Shown: positions 44,076 through 53,096 of the stretch, piece after piece
Position numbering within the stretch: the first letter of the stretch is position 1
How the letters are laid out: each line of letters begins with the position of its first letter
Source: Cycas panzhihuaensis
Taxonomy: Eukaryota > Cycadophyta
Direction of reading: 5' to 3'
Length of the DNA stretch: 64,000 nucleotides
Assembly (NCBI GenBank): GCA_023213395.1
Contig: CM041465.1
Location: 130,579,741-130,643,740 of the forward strand
Position numbers and translations under genes: made by a program
The notes under the pieces: model-generated
What the model saw: the letters and a program-made list of their open reading frames with translations, nothing else
The model's database searches: none
Told to the model about the DNA's origin: nothing

Positions 44076-44600
44076 TGTTGGAATATGTGATATCATCACA
44101 TATTTAATGTTTAATGTAAAGTTATTGACCCACATAAAATCTCACTCACCAAAGGCATTCATAAATATGACAATGCATGATTATTCATGTAAACATCCTA
44201 TTGATGATGATGAGGCTCAAAAATATTATAGGCTATTCATGATGTGACATAATCTATAAATATGTACATGCACCATTTAAGAATTTATGAGAAGAAGAAT
44301 GGACTTGGAGATATAATTCATTTGATATCATAAAGAGGAGCTCCCAACTCCAACATTTTCCTGTGGTTTTTTCTACACTAAGTTTTCCACATATAAATTT
44401 GTTGTCTCTCTTGTAGTGCATGCATGTTCATTGATATTACTTTATGCTCATGATATTGCTTGATGCATTAATCATTATTACACGAATTGTGTACATATCC
44501 CCATGCTACATTATGATTCATTCTACATAATTGATATACTTTCGTTGTGATTATGAATACATTCCAATATGCTATCAGAGTGAAATTCTAAATTCTTACA
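44076..44600 (+). repeat. 3' LTR of element J
   Basis: TGTTGGAATATGTG to AATTCTTACA. It repeats the 21-bp hairpin at 44083-44103 and contains a TATAAATATG box near 44250-44260. Confidence 0.82.
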
Positions 44601-44605
44601 CTCTT

Positions 44606-45370
44606 TTCCCTTTTTGGCATACCCTAGAGGTTCTTCTATGTATACCTCTTCCTCTAGTTCTCCACTCAGAAGAGCACTTTTTACGTCCATTTGGTATACC
44701 TTCCATCTTTGTTGTGCTATTAATGCCAAAATTGTTCTGATAGTGATTAGCTTGGCTACTAGGGCAAATGTTTCTTCAGAATCTAATCCTTTAGTTTGAG
44801 TGAAACCCTTAGCTACCAATTGGGCTTTGTACCTCTCAATGGGTCCATTTGATGTCTCCTTTTGGCTTTGTATATCCATTTACAACCTATAATAGGTTTG
44901 TCTTGAGGAGCTTTAACCAGATCCCAAGTATCATTCTTATGGATAGCTTGTAGTTCTTCCCACATGGCTTTTAACCACTTCCTATCTGTTTGTGCTTTTT
45001 CATAGGTTTGAGGTTCTGAATTGTAGATTAGAGCTTACCAAGATTTGTTCTTTTGTCTTCTTCCAATTCCCATTTCATCACTACTCTATATGCCAAAATC
45101 CTGCATTACTTTTAGGTACCATTTTGGCACCTTCTTGATGGGAGTGGACATCGCTTCTTCTTCAATGGGTTCTTCTGGAACTTCTTCCTTGATATGTCCT
45201 TCTGGAATTTCTTCTTTGTTGGATCTGGTTTGTCTTCTTCACTTTGTCTCTCTATGATTTAAGGGGATTCTGGCTCTAAATTTTGACCTTTTAAAGTCTT
45301 TCCTGCAGAAAGGTATATTTTTGCTAGCTTTCCTGGAGAAGATTCATCAAAGTTGACATCTTTGCTTGTA
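44606..45370 (-). pseudogene. Copia A2 reverse transcriptase N-terminal part and linker
   Basis: The ORF 44879-44523 gives PIERYKAQLVAKGFTQTKGL, EETFALVAKLITIRTIL and VYQMDVKSALLSGELEEEVY. Above it are KPIIGCKWIYKAK-type sequence (about 44870-44905) and a linker rich in Glu/Ser (45120-45300). The domain is then interrupted by J at a Lys-Glu position. Confidence 0.83.
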
Positions 45371-46130
45371 ATTATTTTGTTGTATTTAAGGCCATTGCAT
45401 TTATGAGATTTTGACTTTTTACTGTATTCCATAAGCATTTATTATCTAACTTCTTCCATTTTTCTTTTGGAATATAAACATATAATGTGCTTCCAAAAGT
45501 TCTTAGATGACTTTTATTAGGCTTTTTACCTGAGCAAGCTTCCTTAGGCATTATTCCTTGCAAGGCCTTTATTGGACACTTGTTCAAAAGGTAACCAACT
45601 ATGTTTACAACTTCTGTTGAGTAGATGTTGGACACACTTATGCCTTGTAGCATGTTCCTAGCCATCTTAGTGATGGTCTTGTTTTTGCATTCTACTACTC
45701 CATTAGATTGAGGAGTATATGCCGTAGTGAGTTATCTTTTTATTCCATGAGTTTTGCAATATTCATAAAAATTATTAGAAGTGAATTCCCCTCCTTTGTT
45801 TGTCCTTAAGATTTTAATCCTCCTTTCACTTTCCTTTGCAACTTGAGCCTAAAAAACTATAAAACTCTCAAAAGCTTCAAATTTTTCTTTAATAAAATAG
45901 GCCCATGTCTTTCTTGAGTAGTCACGTATGAAAGTTAAGTAGTACCTAGCCCCTTCAACAGATAGAGGTCTCATCTATCCACATGTCATTGTGAATTAGG
46001 TCCAATTTGACATGAGATCTCCAAGAGAGCTCTTGAAATTTTGTTCTTTGTTGTTTCTCTCGCATGCAACCTTCACATATAGCTTTATTAACTAAAATTT
46101 TAGGAAGACCATTCACCATCTTTAATTATA
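45371..46130 (-). pseudogene. Copia A2 integrase
   Basis: C-terminal core in the ORF 45665-45372 (VGYLLNKCPIKALQGIMPKE, HLRTFGSTLYVYIPKEK). The second acidic motif reads LRTNKGGEFTSNNF (about 45775-45815), an Asp to Asn change. The Glu motif YTPQSNGVVECKN is recoverable at 45690-45730 on the minus strand. The HHCC Cys pair is CEGCMRE (about 46065-46085). Confidence 0.8.
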
Positions 46131-46620
46131 AAAGCATGGCAAGATTCTCATAAGACAAGTGCTCATACCTTAAATGCCAAGTTTCATTATTGTCAACTTT
46201 ATCACTTACAAAAAGAGCTTGAGTAGTCAAGGTGGCTAGAAATTTGTAAAGACCATCTACCTCTACTACTACTTCTCCTATGACATTGTAGTACTGATTT
46301 TTATCTAGGATAAAATATTTCTCATCTTCAAACTCAACCTTGACATTTTTCTTAGTCATTTGGGATACAAACAACAAATTCTTTTTAAGTTCTAGTACAT
46401 GCAAAACATTCTCTACTTTCTTGACATCTCCATCTTTCATTTTTATAGGAACAATTCATGTGCCTTGGATAGAGTGAACAATGTTATCTTCAAGTTCCAC
46501 TGCAGCATTTGTTTCATATGTTTTAAGATTTTTGAGCTAGTCACGGTCAAGGGTCATATGGCAGGATGCTCTAGAATCAATGAACTAGTTGACCTTGGAG
46601 AGGACCTGAGATGATAATGT
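46131..46620 (-). pseudogene. Copia A2 protease and pre-integrase
   Basis: The ORF 46440-46126 runs MKDGDVKKVENVLHVLELKK through WHLRYEHLSYENLAML. The protease site lies above it as FIDSRASCHM (about 46560-46590, catalytic Asp kept, Gly to Arg). Confidence 0.78.
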
Positions 46621-47480
46621 TGTAATGAAGGGTGATTTTTCAAGTTCATCCTCTCTTTTTTCGTTGTTGAAGTTTCTGGCACCTTTCTTTCCTCGTGCTA
46701 TGTTTATTCTCCTCATCTTGCAGCATCTGGCATAGTGTCTAGGTTTGCTACAATAGAAATAGGTGGTTTTTTTAGGCATGTTTTTTGGATTGTTGCTTCT
46801 TCTTTAGACTTAGTTTGGAGTGTTCTTTCCTTCCTACAGGTTAGCTCTATTTGATATTCTAGCTTTGGAAGCAAACACATTTTCTACCTCAGTTTCCTCT
46901 TCAAGCCTTTTCCTTTTTTTGTTCTTGATGCAAAATGTGATCACACAGAACTTCAAATTCTAATTTTTTAAGATCACCATAAAAGGTTAGAGTAGTCACA
47001 AAATTCTCAAAGAATTTTGGCAGTTTATTTAGAGTTAGTTGTACCAATTCTTCTTCGAAAAGTATTTCTCCTATTGTGGCAAGTTGCTCTCTTAGCCCTT
47101 TGATCCTTGTGATGAATGAAGATTCACTTTCGTTCTCCTTGATTTTTCCATGGTACAATTCATCTTTTAGTACAAAAATCCTAGCTATATTTTTTTACCA
47201 TAAAGGGAAGCTAGGGTTTCCCATGCTTCATTAGCTATGCTGGTAGATGTGACATGTGGGAGAATACAATAAAAAATAGAAAGAATAATGGTTATTGATG
47301 CATACTTGTCTTTCCCCTCATAGATTTCTGCCTTGGTAGGTCAATGGGCTTTGTAACTACTTTCTTTGTCTGATCCTAGGCTCCTTTGCAAATAAAATAC
47401 CTTTTATCTTGCCTTTCCATGCATTATAATTATAATCAATTAACTTATCTTATTTAGGCAAAGAGTATATAGAGGCCATG
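46621..47480 (-). pseudogene. Copia A2 gag and nucleocapsid
   Basis: Met at 47480 begins MASIYSLPK, followed by a stop. The ORF 47158-46901 carries IKGLREQLATIGE, LTLNKLPKFFENFVTTL and CDHILHQEQKK. The knuckle in the ORF 46779-46585 reads FYCSKPRHYARCC, with the first Cys replaced (TYFYC). Confidence 0.8.
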
Positions 47481-48154
47481 GTGAAAAGGGAGCAAGAAAA
47501 TCATAAAACAAAGAGCGGGGACTAATCTGTATGGATTGTGCGGACTTGTATGGATGGTATGGACAATATAGAATTTAAAAAATATGAAAATTACGAAAAC
47601 TATTCCTCCATCATGTGTCATTCCAAATTTGTAACTATTTATAAAAATAAAGATGTATGAAGTGAGAAAATGCCTTCTGAGTGGGTGCTACAGTTTTATA
47701 CCCTCTATTACTTGCTTCTCCTTTTGTAGAGCTTGAAACCTTGCAAGACCAAATTCTTTTGGAAGGTATACTCTAGACAAAGAGATCTAGAGCAAAAGAT
47801 CTTTGCAAAAAGTTCTTTTTTTTTTTTAGCTGCAAAAACATAGAATGGCGATCAAAATCCTCTTTTCGCAGAAATGGAGTGCAAAATGTATTAAAAAAAA
47901 ATGAAAAAATTACATTTAAAGAGAGAAGACTTGGATGATTCTAAATATCAAAAAAAAAAAAAACAATTTCTTGAGAATTTTTATACCAATCTGTATAGTT
48001 ACAGAATCGTACATATGTATACAGTTCCGTACTATCTAGAAGGGATTAGAGTTGAAGCAACATTTGAAGTCTCTACTGTTGGTCTATCTAAGCTTTTCGA
48101 TTAATCTTGAAGCCTCCATGAATGATCCCTTCAAGATGCCCTAAATTCAAACTT
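47481..48154 (-). other. Leader of copia A2
   Basis: Non-coding leader containing several A runs (47891, 47950). A plus-strand ORF at 47901-48104 is antisense and has no motif. Confidence 0.6.
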
Positions 48155-48166
48155 GCTCTGATACCA
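48155..48166 (-). other. Primer-binding site of copia A2
   Basis: Minus strand TGGTATCAGAGC, exact initiator-Met PBS, abutting the 5' LTR. Confidence 0.93.
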
Positions 48167-48358
48167 TGTAAAAATCCCAAGATGCAAGAAAGAGGAAAAT
48201 GATCTTTACTGCTTGATGATACAAGAATGAATAGTACAAGTATTTAAAGAGAATACATGAAATATATGAATGACAAGTGTCAAACATTCTAGACAAGTGT
48301 AACAACTTTCTTAAAAAAAGAGATACTATGTTACAATGAGTGAACATTATTTCTAACA
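48167..48358 (-). repeat. 5' LTR of copia A2
   Basis: 192 bp, TGTAAAAATCCCAAGATGC to ATTTCTAACA. A few small indels relative to its partner. Confidence 0.92.
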
Positions 48359-48960
48359 CAAACTTCTACTCCAAGAAAGTAGTGTAGCAGTCCAAGATCT
48401 ATTATCTCAAATGTCTCCTTAAAATCATCCTTTAGGTTTTCAACATTTAAGGTAATTTTACTTGTTATAACTAAATCATCTGCATAGAAAATTATAAAGA
48501 TGATTGAATGATCACCTTGAATTTTGATGTATAGGTTTGGATCAATTGATGATCCTCCAAACCCGTTCTTCAAAAAATATTGATTGATTTTGGAATATCA
48601 AACTCTACAACCTGCTTCAAACCAAATAGAGCTTTTCTCTAGTGGCACCCAAGGTGTTCTTTTCCTTTTATAATGTATTTAAGTGGTTGCTCCATATAAA
48701 TCTCCTCTGTGAAATCTCCATTAAGGAAAGCACTTTCAATTTCAAGTTGGTGCAACTGCCATTTGAATCTTGCTACTTTTGTTAGAATAAGTCTTATTGT
48801 CACCGTTTGTGCTACTAGAGCAAATGTCTCCTGGTAATCAATGCCTTTTGTTACTACTCTAGCTTTGTATTTGTCGATTGAGCCATCAAACATGTATTTG
48901 GTCTTGTAAACCCATTTGCAACCAATTGCCTTCTTTCCTACTGGCAATTCAACCAAGTTC
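48359..48960 (-). pseudogene. Copia E reverse transcriptase
   Basis: ORF 48956-48639 has KAIGCKWVYKTKY, DYQETFALVAQTVTIRLIL and HQLEIESAFLNGDFTEEIYM (Val/Met to Leu-Glu at the usual LDV). ORF 48573-48331 has an intact catalytic box IIFYADDLVIT and IDLGLLHYFLGVEV, ending at the A2 TSD. Two shifts separate the halves. Confidence 0.85.
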
Positions 48961-49940
48961 CAAGTTTTATTTTTCTTTGAACTTGGATTTCAACATTCAT
49001 ATCTGTTTTCCACTTTGCTCACGGTATGCCTTTTCAAAACTTGAAGGCTTATCTGCATCAAGCACATTTGCCATTAAAAAAAAATTACTAGATTAGGCTT
49101 CATCCTCAACTTTCGATTGCTTTTAGTCTTAGGTAAATGAGCATTTGCAGTGGATTTTAGACAGCATTTGAGGACAATATCAACACATCACAATATATAA
49201 TAATATATTACCATACCAAAAGCAAGGACTCAAAGGTGAGCCTTGATGATGTGTGATGATTATACACTACCTACCCCACACCCTATATACCAAAGGGAGG
49301 GAGACTAGAGTGTTTTGGTTGGTGGACCAACCTTAAGCTATGATTCTTCAAACTGAGCATCTTGACACTCCTCTTTCTCAACTTCAACTTTAGCTTTAGT
49401 CAAAATATTGGTTGGTTCTTGCTTGGTTTCTGGCTCAACAAACTGCTTCGAAGAACTTGACTTTAGTTGTTCTTCGATTTGCTTCCCTCTGTCTTGCTAG
49501 ATTTGCAAAGTATTTAGGCCAACTTCCTTATCACCTCCTTTAAAGATGATGTCATAACTTACATGAACTTTTTTTGTTTTTAAGTCAAGCACCTTGTATA
49601 CTTTGCTCTTCACTATACCCAATTAGGATACACTTGGAACTCTTGTCATCAATTTTTTCATGTTTCTCCTTTGGAATGAACATGTATGCAGTGCTTCCAA
49701 AGATTCTTAGATGGCCCACTATCGGCTTTCTACCCAATCAGGCTTTCTTCAGTATCATGTTCCAGATAGCCTTCGTGGAACTATGATTGGCCAAATAAGT
49801 TGCTATATAAGCAGTTTCTACCCAAAAAGACTAGGAAATTTTCTCTTTTTATCATCTACTTGGCATTTTTGACCAAAGTTCTATTTATTCTCTCAGCAAC
49901 TCCATTATGTTGATGTGTGTATGTTGTCAACTATTTGGTG
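48961..49940 (-). pseudogene. Copia E integrase C-terminal half and linker
   Basis: Starts at the Glu motif HQHNGVAERINRTLVKNAK (about 49875-49925), then SLEALHTCSFQRRNMKKL (about 49660-49715, the IFG.AYVHIP block decayed), SKVYKVLDLKTKKVHVSYDI near 49560-49620, then a Gln/Glu-rich linker to 49330. 49080-49330 is not recognisable. Confidence 0.8.
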
Positions 49941-50389
49941 ATCCTCAGATTGTATAGTTGATTCTTTAAAATCATGATCCTTGCATCATTTTTAGTCTCA
50001 AATACAAACGTTATGGCATCCCATGCCTTTTTAGATGTGTTAGTCTTTTGCACATTTTCTACCAAATTCTCACTAATTATAAATTTGCCTTAATAAACTT
50101 AGGGAATGGAAAAAAAAAAAGATAAATTTCAAGAGGTGAAACATTTTATTCCTGAAAAATGAGAGCGAAATACATCGACATATTAATAAGGCCCAAAGCA
50201 AGACTGTTCTTCACTTCGTAGTTAGCTGTCACGTGGTTAGGGCCAGTTATAGCTGGTTCAGTCACCTTTCCTTCAACATACAGCCATAACCCATTTATTC
50301 TCAACAGATTCATCATTTGATGTTTCCATGTGCCATAGTTTTCAGCACCAACTTGTCTGTTTGGAAGTTAAACAAATTTCCACCCAACA
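49941..50389 (-). pseudogene. Copia E gag, N-terminal part
   Basis: Met at about 50389 opens MLGGNLFNFQTDKLVGAENY, then GTWKHQMMNLLRINGLWLY, KVTEPAITGPNHVTANYEVK and ALGLINMSMYFALIF. After an A-rich interruption (50110-50160) it resumes ISENLVENVQKTNTSKKAWD, FETKNDARIMILKNQLYNL. This is the UBN2 Gag fold. It ends at the fusion with integrase. Confidence 0.8.
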
Positions 50390-50448
50390 TATTTGCGAAA
50401 AATTAAACACACCAAAAAACACTGAAAAACATAGAGTGGGCATCACAC

Positions 50449-50507
50449 ATAACTGAAAAGGTAAGCAATTATGTCTATTCCTTTCATGGTTTGAAACTAT
50501 ATGATTT
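50449..50507 (+). repeat. Duplicated 59-bp MTNA exon 4/intron boundary fragment
   Basis: This segment matches 52783-52841 at all but about five positions: end of an MTNA exon (ATAACTGAAAAG) plus the first 47 bp of the next intron (TATTCCTTTCATGGTTTGAA). Similarity stops on both sides. The copy has a consensus donor GTAAGC where the gene itself has GTGAAC. It lies between the truncated Gag of copia E and the first visible MTNA exon, on the same strand as the gene. Confidence 0.85.
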
Positions 50508-51055
50508 GGATCACCTGCAAATAGGAGATTTGTCAAGTCAGTCAAGACAGCTTGATTAAAGATGAATAGGTAACCATGGCAGGTTGTACAAAATAACATT
50601 TAAAAGTACTTGCTCAATACTAATGCTATTTTTTTTTTTCCTGAAGGAACTTCACAAACTGCACCATTATCTGATGTTCATGTCTGTTGACAAGTGCACA
50701 GATCTTTGTAACAATATACAGTATTGAGAATCATTGTTTTTACCTGCAAAAGTAAATGAAGACTATGGGCACAAAATCTGGTTTTGTTACTAAAGCTAGA
50801 TTTATAAACTCAGTTGTTGAGAAACATCCCAACCAGAAAATTTTGGCCATTGTAACTCAAGAAATGTGAGAAAAACATATTTGTTTCATGAGAACATGTA
50901 CCACTTTGATGAGAAATGCAGAATGGAAGTTCTGAGTTCAGTAAATGTGTTTTTGGCACTTAAAAAGTTTCATCATTTGTTTTACGTCTGACTTCTATGT
51001 TCCACCACTGAAAGGTCTCTTTCCTCATTTATCTTGTTCATTCACCTTTCTCCAG
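50508..51055 (+). other. Presumed MTNA intron sequence
   Basis: Non-coding AT-rich DNA up to the acceptor TTTCTCCAG at 51047-51055. No further upstream MTNA exon can be found here or in the transposon-filled DNA to the left. Confidence 0.6.
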
Positions 51056-53096
51056 GCATATATTGAAGCTGCTGAAGGTATGCTTATAGATGATGTGGCT
51101 GCCAACAAAGCAATTGGCTCACATGGTGCGAAGCTTATTGTAAGCCAAAGCCAAAAGAGTCAAAAGCTTCATATTTTGACTCATTGCAACACGGGCAGGT
51201 GTGATTGAAATTGTTGTGCAAGCTGCCTGATGTATGCATCCATTTTTCTACTCACTTTGCATGTTCAAAATCTAACTTGATTGACTTACCAGTCTTGCAA
51301 CAGCTGGATACGGGACTGCCCTTGGTGTGATCCGTGCTCTACACTCACTGGGATTGTTGGAAACTGCTTTTTGCACAGAAACCCGACCATTCAACCAGGT
51401 AGTGTTGGAAGGATTGCCAGAAAATAAGAAAGCTCTTTTTGGGTTGACTCTGCTTTTGACATTAGAGAAGATATTGCTTGGTTACAAAAATTTCCACACT
51501 TTCTTCATGTTGCTCTTGTCTCCTTTTAATGAGTCTAGTGCCATTTGAAAATGTTCTAGGCACAAGTTCATCTTGCTTTTAGTTGCTGTAAAATATGTTT
51601 CTTGTCATAGCTCTTGTTAATTTGCATGCTTATTTTATGGTGCAGTAGATGTAAAATTCAGAGAGTCACTCTATCTTAGATGTACTTTTTAAAAAAATTT
51701 CATTCACAGGTCTTTTAAGATTTCAAGGAGAGAGGGTTCTTACAGTCCAGAAGTTCCTCTATAGAACATGTCCTAAAACGATTACAGGACAGTTAGAACT
51801 TCACAGAAAAATTATTGACGGAACTAACACTATACCCCTTAAGCAGTTTTCATTGTAGATGCAACAGGGAGATGTATATTGGAATTTCAGGTTTTTTCTT
51901 ATTTGGAGATTTTTTATGTCTTTGAAGCCTCCTACAAACAGCAAGATATACTTCTATTTCAAGCAAATTTGCTGGGGCTTTATGAGCATTGACAAATTCC
52001 AATGAAATCAATGCATTTAACTATTTTATTCCCCACAGTTTTGAAGCATTGAGTTTTATCAACACGATACTATCTGATGAACAAACGTAGGGAAATTTTG
52101 GTTTTAGAGTATAGTGGGGGCCTAGTGGTGGCAGTGTTTGTAAGTTTTTATTAATTGCAGTAGGAATTTTGTTTGTTCTAAATGTTCTATTTGATTGCCT
52201 TATCAGGGATCAAGGCTTACTGCATATGAACTGGTCCACGATCATATACCAGCAGTGCTTATAGCAGATTCTGCAGCTGCTGCATTGCAAGCATCAGGTC
52301 GTGTGGATGCAGTGGTTGTTGGAGCAGATAGAATTGCTGCAAATGGTATGTATGCAAGTAGAAACCTGCAGAAAATTTTGTAATCTTCTTGTTTAGGTAA
52401 TTTCCGTCTAATGCATTATACCCGGATCAACGTAGGGCATTCCATAGACCAGTGAGCTAATGAATCAAATGGCAACACCCTAATCACATATAAAGGCAAA
52501 CTAACTCAATATCATACTGTTTTAGGTGATACAGCAAATAAGATAGGGACATATAATCTAGCATTATCAGCTCACCACCATCGTATACCATTTTATGTTG
52601 CTGCTCCTTTGACTTCATTCGATCTCTCCCTTTCCTCTGGAAAGCAAATCATTATTGAGGAAAGGTCACCAAAGGAATTAACTCACGCTAATGGAGGCCA
52701 AGGGCAACAGGTAGCTCCATCTGGGATTTCTGTTTGGAATCCTGCGTTCGATGTCACTCCAGCAAACCTTATTACAGCCATCATAACTGAAAAGGTGAAC
52801 TATTATGGCTATTCCTTTCATGGTTTGAAACTATATGATTTTTTGTTTACTATTTCTAAGTTCTTCAGTACCATCTTCAGATATCTCAGCCCCTCCTTGT
52901 ATTGAAGGACAAAACAATGCGATGTATCCATTTTGTAAATTGATTGTGTTATTTTGTGTAGGATGTCATTACAAAGAAGTATCCAAGCGGCGGCTTTGAT
53001 GTAGAGGGATTTATAGAGAGTGTATCAATTCCTGCCACGGAGAAGGAAGCTGACAAAAGCAATGATATCTTAGAAAGAAATGCCTATGATCAATAA
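51056..53096 (+). CDS. MTNA: Methylthioribose-1-phosphate isomerase, C-terminal 263 residues in five exons
   Basis: Isomerises 5-methylthioribose-1-phosphate to 5-methylthioribulose-1-phosphate in the methionine-salvage (Yang) cycle, cytosolic. Exons by splice logic: 51056-51198, 51293-51398, 52207-52345, 52526-52794, 52962-53096; all introns GT-AG, phases consistent, no internal stop. Exon 1 encodes [20 protein letters not shown] and ends in THCNTG, whose Cys is the catalytic Cys of the family. Exon 2 has [15 protein letters not shown]. Exon 3 has [11 protein letters not shown], whose Asp is the second catalytic residue, and exon 4 begins with the rest of [13 protein letters not shown]. Exon 5 ends ILERNAYDQ and TAA. 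Plant MTNA is about 370-380 residues, so roughly the first 110 are missing: they are upstream beyond the transposon block, outside the window, or lost. The donor of exon 4 (GTGAAC) is weak. eIF2B-type relatives lack THCNTG, so the assignment is firm. Confidence 0.93.
51399..52206 (+). other. MTNA: MTNA intron (808 bp)
   Basis: Begins GTAGTG and ends CTTATCAG. No repeat partner found in the window. Confidence 0.8.

Larger units (their letters stand above)
40538..44600 (+). mobile_element. Element J: non-coding LTR element in A2 RT
   Basis: A perfect TSD CTCTT (40533-40537 and 44601-44605) flanks a unit whose right end is a 525-bp LTR (44076-44600) preceded by a polypurine tract AAGGGAGAG. The left end matches only the first ~57 bp of that LTR (40538-40594), so the 5' LTR is mostly deleted together with the PBS. 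Removing the unit rejoins A2 RT as YAKKGKE plus HLVCRLKK. No retroelement protein domain was found in the 3.5-kb interior, so it is a LARD-like or deeply decayed element. Confidence 0.82.
39238..48358 (-). mobile_element. Copia A2: full-length minus-strand copia in E
   Basis: LTRs 39238-39438 and 48167-48358 with PBS at 48155-48166 directly adjoining the latter. Without the nested element J it is about 5.1 kb. Gag to RNase H are in the expected order. It belongs to the same family as A1 (same LTR, same Gag start). Confidence 0.9.
48359..50395 (-). mobile_element. Copia E, segment 1: gag fused to integrase, then RT
   Basis: On the minus strand from 50389: Gag N-terminal half, a direct junction into the C-terminal half of integrase at about 49940, a linker, then RT to the A2 insertion point. 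The rest of Gag, nucleocapsid, protease and the integrase N-terminus are deleted. No 5' LTR was found; the element ends within some 60 bp of the Gag start, next to an MTNA-derived fragment. Confidence 0.85.

Noticed and set aside
50449-50507. An additional upstream MTNA exon
   Set aside because: Only the last four codons of exon 4 and intron sequence are present, and the same codons exist downstream in the proper place.
51056-53096. eIF2B subunit or ribose-1,5-bisphosphate isomerase
   Set aside because: The [25 protein letters not shown] and [12 protein letters not shown] motifs fit the MTNA branch of the superfamily.
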